A DNA stretch of 35,138 nucleotides from Spirulina sp. CCY15215 (GTDB taxonomy: Bacteria; Cyanobacteriota; Cyanobacteriia; Cyanobacteriales; Spirulinaceae), in contig NZ_JACSWA010000380.1 in NCBI RefSeq assembly GCF_016888125.1, positions 1 to 35,138 on the forward strand, read 5' to 3'. Made by a program: the position numbers and the translations under genes. Positions 30,465-35,138 of the stretch are shown here, piece by piece; within the stretch, counting starts at the first letter, position 1; each line of letters starts with the position of its first letter. The notes under the pieces are model-generated. The model made no database searches and was not told the DNA's origin. It saw only the letters and a list, made by a program, of their open reading frames with translations.

Positions 30465-31352
30465 ATGGTCATTTCGGGTCAAGAAGTGTGGTTATGGCAA
30501 AAACGCGCCCAACAGCAAGCGATCGCGGCACATCTTCCCCCCCATGAGATTCATTGGCTATTGCGAGAATTGGCGGGTTTGGATTCTTTGACCCTCCATT
30601 TAGAAACCTATAAAACGCGATCGCAAATCGAGTTAAAAATATCGCTGTCAGAGTTAGAAAGGCTTTGGCAGCTTCGTCTTGGCGATCGCATCCCCCTACA
30701 GCATCTCACCGGACAAGTTAGCTGGCGACACTTCACCTTGAAAGTTTCCCCAGATGTCCTCATTCCCCGTCCAGAAACAGAAATTCTCATCGATCGCGTT
30801 GCCGAAGTCGTGCAGCAAAACCCTCAACTCGCTGAGGGACATTGGGTTGACTTAGGGACAGGAAGCGGTGCGATCGCCTTGGGACTAGCAGAATGTTTGC
30901 CCAAAGCGCAAATTCACGCCATCGATCTCAGTGCAGAAAGCCTCGAAATTGCCCGAAAAAACGCCCAGAATCTCAATTTTGCCCATCGAATCCAATTTTA
31001 TCGCGGTTCTTGGTGGCAACCTTTGACCACATTAGTCGGTAAAATAAGCGGTATGATTTCCAATCCCCCTTATATTCCTTCTGCCTTAATTGCCGAACTA
31101 GAGCCGGAAGTCAGCCAACACGAACCCCATCTCGCTTTAGATGGAGGAAATGACGGCCTCGATGCCATTCGCCATTTAGTGGCAACTGCCCCCAATTATT
31201 TGCATTCTGGAGGGCTGTGGGCGATCGAAATGATGGACGGACAAGCAGAAATTGTCACTCATCTTCTCGAAAACCAAGGAAATTATCAGAATATTCGCAT
31301 TTTTCCCGACCTTGCCAAAATCGATCGCTTTGCCTTTGCTTATCGCCGATGA
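30465..31352 (+). CDS. prmC: Release factor glutamine methyltransferase PrmC (HemK)
   Basis: Methylates the Gln of the GGQ motif in peptide-chain release factors using SAM. 295 aa. An N-terminal helical domain binds the release factor. DLGTGSGAIAL (129-139) is the SAM site and NPPY (200-203) the catalytic motif. RPETEILID is a further family signature. The stop overlaps the tsaC start by four bases (ATGA at 31349), so the genes are translationally coupled. Confidence 0.97.
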   Translation: MVISGQEVWLWQKRAQQQAIAAHLPPHEIHWLLRELAGLDSLTLHLETYKTRSQIELKISLSELERLWQLRLGDRIPLQHLTGQVSWRHFTLKVSPDVLIPRPETEILIDRVAEVVQQNPQLAEGHWVDLGTGSGAIALGLAECLPKAQIHAIDLSAESLEIARKNAQNLNFAHRIQFYRGSWWQPLTTLVGKISGMISNPPYIPSALIAELEPEVSQHEPHLALDGGNDGLDAIRHLVATAPNYLHSGGLWAIEMMDGQAEIVTHLLENQGNYQNIRIFPDLAKIDRFAFAYRR

Positions 31353-31942
31353 AAGTTAGCCAAAATGAACTTATTGCCGCCGCTAAAGCCGGAGAAGTCG
31401 TCAGTTTTCCCACGGATACCGTTCCGGCTTTAGCCGTGCGTCCCGATCGCGCCACCGCTATTTTCGCCCTCAAACACCGTTCCTTGGAAAAACCCTTAAT
31501 TTTAATGGCGGCCAATTTTCTCGATCTACAACCCTACATCCAAGGAACTCCCTCAGAATTAGCAATTTGGCAGCAGATAACCCAGGAATACTGGCCAGGT
31601 GCGTTAACCTTGGTTTTACCCGCTTCTGAATTAGTCCCCGAGGGCATTAACCCTGGCGATCGCACCACCATTGGTATTCGTGTCCCCGATCTTCCCCTGG
31701 CGCGAGAAATCTTGAGTCAAACTGGGGCATTAGCCACAACCAGCGCCAATCATTCCGGGGAATCTCCCTTAGAAACGACAAACGCGATCGCCCAAGCCTT
31801 TCCCGATGTTTTCCTTCTCCACCGTAGCGATCTCCCTTGCGATGTTACAGTAGGCAGTAGATTGCCCTCAACTGTGGCAAAATGGACGGGGGAAGCATGG
31901 GAAATTCTCCGCCAAGGCAATATTGTCATCAAGGAAAAATAA
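31349..31942 (+). CDS. tsaC: L-threonylcarbamoyladenylate synthase (Sua5/YrdC/TsaC family)
   Basis: Makes threonylcarbamoyl-AMP from threonine, bicarbonate and ATP, the first step of t6A37 in tRNA. 197 aa. FPTDTVPAL near 22-30, FALKHRSLEKPLILM (the K-x-R...K-P motif), PGALTLVLP, and TTSANHSGESP. A longer frame to 31217 overlaps prmC and has no relation to the family, so the ATG at 31349 is used. Coupled to prmC by a four-base overlap. The kinase-like gene follows after three bases, so the three form one operon. Confidence 0.95.
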   Translation: MKVSQNELIAAAKAGEVVSFPTDTVPALAVRPDRATAIFALKHRSLEKPLILMAANFLDLQPYIQGTPSELAIWQQITQEYWPGALTLVLPASELVPEGINPGDRTTIGIRVPDLPLAREILSQTGALATTSANHSGESPLETTNAIAQAFPDVFLLHRSDLPCDVTVGSRLPSTVAKWTGEAWEILRQGNIVIKEK

Positions 31943-31945
31943 AGC

Positions 31946-32776
31946 ATGAGTGAGGAATTAGAAACCTTAAAGGCGGAACTCGAACGAACCAAGCTGGCTT
32001 ATCAAATGGCAGCCCAAATGGGTCTGTTTAAATCCGGTTTTTTAGCAAGAACGTCTCACGAATTGCGATCGCCCCTGAACAGTCTCCTCGGATTACACCA
32101 GTTAATTCTGGCAGATTTATGCGAAAGTCCCGAAGAAGAGCGAGAGTTTGTAGAACAAGCTCATAAAGCAGCACTCAAACTTATTAAACTTCTTGATGAT
32201 ATTATTTATGTTTCTAAGGCAGAACAAGGCTCGAAGTACATCACAAATCACCCATTTCCATTAAGTGAAGTCTTTAACGAACTCAAACGACTCACTCATC
32301 TACACGCAGCCAATCGCAGTTACGACCTCAATATTACCTATCCCGAACCGGAACTTTATATTAATGCAGATTTAAAACGATTTGCTCAAGTTTTAGTCAG
32401 TTTGGTGGATACGGCGATCGCCTATATGGAGGAAGGGGCGATCGCTATTACCGTTCGGACTTCTCCTCAAGGGGATATTGCTTTGGTGTGGATCGATATC
32501 GAATCTTGCCAAGAAATTTGGCAAGAACCCATCGATTTATTGAAAAAACAACCCCTCGATGTCGATCCCAAAGCAGTACAGTCTTTACTTCAGACTCCCG
32601 TTCCTTCCCCTGGCATGAATTTGCTCTTAAGTCAATGTCTTTTAGAAACAATGGGAGGAGGGTTAGAAATTTTGCAAGCGCCCTCTCCCAGGGAAGAAAA
32701 CCCACTTACACGGGTACAGTGTTCAATTCCTCTGGCTTCTGCCCAGATGATAGAAGAGGCGCAACCAATCGATTAG
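31946..32776 (+). CDS. Histidine kinase-like protein with degenerate ATP-binding domain
   Basis: 276 aa, no sensor domain and no membrane segment. The DHp helix is intact: TSHELRSPLNSLLGLHQL with phospho-acceptor His38. The catalytic domain is eroded. The N-box reads RFAQVLVSLVDTAIAY (145-160), where the two usual asparagines are Ser152 and Thr156, and I see no DxGxG box. It ends LETMGGGLEILQAP, a kinase-like G2 remnant. It therefore may receive or pass phosphate, or act by dimerising, and not autophosphorylate. The ATG follows the tsaC stop by three bases. Its 3' end overlaps the convergent GNAT gene by 71 bases. Confidence 0.85.
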   Translation: MSEELETLKAELERTKLAYQMAAQMGLFKSGFLARTSHELRSPLNSLLGLHQLILADLCESPEEEREFVEQAHKAALKLIKLLDDIIYVSKAEQGSKYITNHPFPLSEVFNELKRLTHLHAANRSYDLNITYPEPELYINADLKRFAQVLVSLVDTAIAYMEEGAIAITVRTSPQGDIALVWIDIESCQEIWQEPIDLLKKQPLDVDPKAVQSLLQTPVPSPGMNLLLSQCLLETMGGGLEILQAPSPREENPLTRVQCSIPLASAQMIEEAQPID

Positions 32777-33188
32777 CATTACTGTAGAGAACCATCGTCG
32801 TAGTTTGATTTTCCTCAAAACCAATGCGTTCGTAAAAACGTTGCTGATGAGTTGTCATCAAATAAACCCGTTCGACGCGGTTAACTTGGGGATGGGCGAT
32901 GACTGTTTCTACCAATTTGCGACCCAAACCCGCACCCTGATAGTCAGGATGAATGACGACATCCCAAATGGTCGCGCGATAAACTCCATCGGAGGTGGCG
33001 CGAGAAAAACCGATTAAGCGATCCTTATCCCATACTGTAATGGTGGGATTACTATTGGCGATCGCAATTCCCATCTCTTCGATATTACGATCTTTAGCCC
33101 AAAATGCAGCTTGTTTAAATAAGTCGTGGAGTTGTTCGAGGTCAATGATTGATTTGTTCTCTTGAAATTGAATATGGCTACAGTCCAT
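32706..33188 (-). CDS. GNAT family N-acetyltransferase
   Basis: 160 aa. Motif A is clear: ATIWDVVIHPDYQGAGLGRKLVETV, including Q-x-x-G-x-G that holds acetyl-CoA; motif B is FYERIGFEENQT. The substrate is unknown. The last 23 codons and stop overlap the end of the kinase-like gene on the opposite strand (32706-32776). A trimmed stop is not available, so either both proteins keep this tail or the GNAT end was extended. Start ATG at 33188. Confidence 0.92.
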   Translation of the reverse strand: MDCSHIQFQENKSIIDLEQLHDLFKQAAFWAKDRNIEEMGIAIANSNPTITVWDKDRLIGFSRATSDGVYRATIWDVVIHPDYQGAGLGRKLVETVIAHPQVNRVERVYLMTTHQQRFYERIGFEENQTTTMVLYSNANRLVAPLLSSGQKPEELNTVPV

Positions 33189-33270
33189 AATTTTCTCTCC
33201 CGATCGAGCTGGTAAATAAATCTGGTAAATACAATTGACCTCTCCGATTGCCTAGCTGAAACATTGCGTC

Positions 33271-33300
33271 TCTCTGCTTGAGAACTCTCTGCTTGAGAAC
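33271..33300. repeat. Perfect 15-base tandem duplication
   Basis: TCTCTGCTTGAGAAC occurs at 33271-33285 and again at 33286-33300 with no gap, upstream of the GNAT gene. The 244-base space between this gene and rpmA otherwise holds A+T-rich DNA and the rpmA terminator. It looks like simple local duplication. Confidence 0.8.
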
Positions 33301-33400
33301 TGACGCTTTTTACCCTATGAACTAAGATTGTAACAATTTGTACAAAAAAAACAAGTTTTTTGAACATTAACTCTGTCACGGTTTTGTAACATTTTGCTCA

Positions 33401-33425
33401 AAAAAAAAGGCGGGAATTTCCCGCC
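33401..33425 (-). terminator. Rho-independent terminator of rplU-rpmA
   Basis: GGCGGGAATTTCCCGCC (33409-33425) forms an eight-base stem. Read on the minus strand it is followed by a run of T bases (33408 down to about 33400). It ends seven bases after the rpmA stop. Confidence 0.9.
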
Positions 33426-33432
33426 CATCGAC

Positions 33433-33696
33433 TTAAGTTGCGTCTAGAGGATAGACACTGATTTTTTTACGAGACTTGTCTTTGCGTTCAAATTTGACCA
33501 CTCCATCAATTAAAGAAAAGAGAGTATCATCATTACCGCGACCGACATTTTTACCGGGATGAACTTTTGTTCCTCTCTGACGGATGAGAATATTGCCAGC
33601 CTTGACAGCTTGACCGCCGTAACGCTTAACACCTAAGCGTTTAGAGTTAGAGTCCCGACCGTTACGGGTACTGCCTGTGCCTTTCTTATGAGCCAT
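33433..33696 (-). CDS. rpmA: Ribosomal protein bL27
   Basis: 87 aa, large-subunit protein near the peptidyl-transferase centre. Begins [29 protein letters not shown], the standard bL27 N-terminus without the cleavable Firmicutes extension, then [21 protein letters not shown]. Cotranscribed with rplU, 48 bases downstream of it, and closed by a strong terminator. Confidence 0.98.
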   Translation of the reverse strand: MAHKKGTGSTRNGRDSNSKRLGVKRYGGQAVKAGNILIRQRGTKVHPGKNVGRGNDDTLFSLIDGVVKFERKDKSRKKISVYPLDAT

Positions 33697-33744
33697 AATT
33701 TCCTTGTTGTTAAATTGCGATCGCGTTTTCGCTGTAGTTTAAGT

Positions 33745-34212
33745 TTACTCTTCTTCAGAAGTTGCTTCAGCTTCCACTTCCTCAGAAACCGCATCAACAG
33801 TTTCTTCAATCTCTTCAACCATCGGTAAAGAATCTTGCACGAGATTGGGGGTTTCCTCCTCGATCTCCTTTACTTCTGCTTCCGCTAAAACTGTACCATT
33901 GAGGTTAATCGAATTAATCATCAAACGGGTTGTTTCTTGGCGGTGTCCGCGTTTTTTGCGCGTTTTCTTCTTAGGACGCATTTTGTAAACGATTACTTTG
34001 CGGCCTCGGAAGTGTCGCATGATCGTCCCTTCTACCGTTGCACCTTCAACAAAAGGCTGTCCGACGTGAATATCCTCCTCGTGATGAACGAGAAAAACTT
34101 TATCGATGCTATAAGATTCGTCGGGGTCAACGTGGAGAAGTTCGATATCGTAAAAGCGTCCGGGTTCAACGCGCATTTGTTTTCCCCCGGTTTCGACGAT
34201 CGCGTAAGTCAT
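33745..34212 (-). CDS. rplU: Ribosomal protein bL21 with acidic C-terminal tail
   Basis: 155 aa; the bL21 core is about 100-110 aa. The core shows [67 protein letters not shown] and LMINSI. Beyond it about 45 residues are strongly acidic ([22 protein letters not shown]), which is unusual in a ribosomal protein. Start ATG at 34212: AAGGA lies nine bases upstream, and the three codons before it begin with TTG. TAAGAT near 34350-34360 on the minus strand could be a -10 box of the operon. Confidence 0.97.
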   Translation of the reverse strand: MTYAIVETGGKQMRVEPGRFYDIELLHVDPDESYSIDKVFLVHHEEDIHVGQPFVEGATVEGTIMRHFRGRKVIVYKMRPKKKTRKKRGHRQETTRLMINSINLNGTVLAEAEVKEIEEETPNLVQDSLPMVEEIEETVDAVSEEVEAEATSEEE

Positions 34213-34393
34213 TGTTATCAATCCTTAAAAATAGAGGCCGTATCAGGTAGCTGACTGACGAGACTAAATGCAAATTTAAGTACAAATTAGCGTTCAAAAA
34301 ATCAGCTTTTGGGATGTCTCAACCCGATCCGAGCTTGTTGGACACGCAATCTCTTATCTTACCATAGGGAATGGGTAATCCTGACTTTGTTCG

Positions 34394-34843
34394 TTAAATC
34401 GGTTTGAGACGAGTCACTTTCAGGCGAAAGTTACCTCCCCCAGTTTCCCCAAAAGCTCGAACACGGACGATATAATCCCCAGCATCGGTAATGCGGGCAA
34501 AGAGAAGAGAATTGGTAGTTCCGTCGGGTCCGTCGTCATTTTCGGCTACTTTGGACCCATCCGTAGCAATTAAAATCACCATCGGATCGAACTCTTCAGA
34601 AAGGAGATCGATCGCGACATTATCTCCCTGTTCCAGCTTCACTTTATAATCGCGAGAAAACCCACCATCTCCGGTAGGAATATCTTTTTGTGATAAAAGA
34701 TCGGCAATCTCTTCCCCCGATACTAAGGGTAAAGGACGGTACATTTCTTGGGCTTTTGCTGAAAGCGTCCCCAATCCAACGGTCAAAAGTGTTGCACTCG
34801 CCAGTAATGTAGAGTAGCAATAACGGGCAAAACGTTGTTTCAT
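34394..34843 (-). CDS. Secreted PPC-domain-like protein (bacterial pre-peptidase C-terminal)
   Basis: 149 aa. A signal peptide (about 1-31, ending SAKAQ) precedes one small beta-sandwich: DYKVKLEQGDNVAIDLLSEEFDPMVILIATDGSKVAENDDGPDGTTNSLLFARITDAGDYIVRVRAF. The order DP..L..DG..VA.NDD is the PPC signature, with acid residues for Ca2+ binding. Such domains usually follow secreted proteases; here it stands alone. It probably acts in the periplasm or outside the cell. No partner gene is adjacent. Confidence 0.88.
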   Translation of the reverse strand: MKQRFARYCYSTLLASATLLTVGLGTLSAKAQEMYRPLPLVSGEEIADLLSQKDIPTGDGGFSRDYKVKLEQGDNVAIDLLSEEFDPMVILIATDGSKVAENDDGPDGTTNSLLFARITDAGDYIVRVRAFGETGGGNFRLKVTRLKPI

Positions 34844-35053
34844 GAAATTTTTTGCTCGGGTCTAACTCGTTTATTATGTCTTAGTTTTAGCGGAAGTGGC
34901 TAGATTTTTATTCACCATGAGGACTTACGCATAATGGCTGGCGATCGCAGATAGGGAGTCAAGTTTTCAAGAAGCTGTCACAATTCATTACATTCTTTTC
35001 CTGATAGCAGAGATGCGATGACTAAGATATTTTTGCTTAATTTCATCAGAAAC

Positions 35054-35137
35054 CCCCGTGGAGACCCCCACCATATCTGAAAGATTGGTGGTGGGAGGAA
35101 ACGGGGCGTATATTTTGAGGGTTCGATACCCTCGAAA
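35054..35137 (+). other. Two strong hairpins at the right window edge (mobile-element end or structured RNA)
   Basis: CCCCGT (35054-35059) pairs with ACGGGG (35101-35106). Inside, CCC-CCACCA-ATCT (35065-35078) pairs with AGAT-TGGTGG-GGG (35082-35095) around GAA, with two single-base bulges. A second hairpin follows: TTTTGAGGG (35113-35121) pairs with CCCTCGAAA (35129-35137), with one G-U pair, around a seven-base loop TTCGATA. The second looks like a tRNA T-arm, but no D-arm or anticodon arm is seen upstream. No gene from 34844 to the edge. GACTTACGCA at about 34922 also resembles a dispersed cyanobacterial repeat. Confidence 0.55.
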
Positions 35138-35138
35138 T

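Noticed and set aside
31217-31348. Longer start for tsaC
   Set aside because: The extra 44 residues are a shifted reading of the prmC 3' end, and the family begins at the ATG at 31349 with its four-base overlap.
35113-35137. tRNA 3' half, because GAGGG-TTCGATA-CCCTC looks like a T-arm
   Set aside because: No D-arm, anticodon arm or matching acceptor strand can be placed upstream, and the preceding 50 bases form their own tight hairpin.

Overview
The window comes from a cyanobacterium, most likely a filamentous oscillatorialean type; the genus cannot be read from the sequence. The evidence is the very high density of the HIP1 octamer GCGATCGC in and between genes, plus cyanobacterial marker genes: sipA (partner of the kinase NblS), a Tic22-like protein, a CruA/CruP-type lycopene cyclase, ktrB-ktrA and a long CbiX. 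Both edges carry structured, repeat-like DNA. The left edge resembles the right end of an IS200/IS605 TnpB element, so the window may be a contig that broke at multicopy elements.

Layout. 1-2855: a possible IS tail, two small hypothetical genes, a HIP1-free DNA adenine methyltransferase gene followed directly by an EVE-domain gene, and msrB. 2935-8292: a cell-surface polysaccharide block with two divergent multi-spanning membrane proteins (DUF2079 and a larger relative) and rfbC-rfbD for dTDP-rhamnose. 8349-12234: tRNA CCA-end enzyme, a small secreted cysteine protein, long CbiX, sipA, a Uma2 nuclease-like gene and a DUF167 gene. 12291-16521: glycosyltransferase, FkbM methyltransferase, an orphan antitoxin-like gene and a lipoprotein solute-binding protein. 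16661-21929: an accessory block on the minus strand, made of a CHAT-TPR protease-like protein, a 155-residue helical protein and a 411-residue tail-anchored protein, with arrays of hairpin repeats in both gaps. 22068-25733: lycopene cyclase, a VapBC-type toxin-antitoxin pair and a CatB/Vat-type acetyltransferase. 25789-34843: ktrBA potassium uptake, a YcjF-type GTPase, tic22-like, the tight prmC-tsaC-histidine-kinase-like operon, a GNAT gene, rplU-rpmA and a secreted PPC-domain protein.

How genes work together. rfbC, rfbD, the two GT-C-like membrane proteins, the GT4 glycosyltransferase and FkbM all fit surface glycan assembly. prmC and tsaC serve translation and share an operon with a degenerate kinase. 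KtrB and KtrA form one potassium transporter. The Dam/EVE pair may join DNA modification to a modified-base reader.

Most interesting parts: (1) the CHAT-TPR cluster, a candidate protease-plus-membrane-effector system that I cannot match to a described one; (2) a VapBC module flanked by a duplicated piece of the cyclase/acetyltransferase junction, which records its insertion; (3) a 31-residue ungapped motif shared by the two divergent membrane proteins; (4) three helically phased GTTAAC palindromes upstream of tic22; (5) a kinase-like protein that keeps its phospho-acceptor His but has lost its ATP-binding residues.
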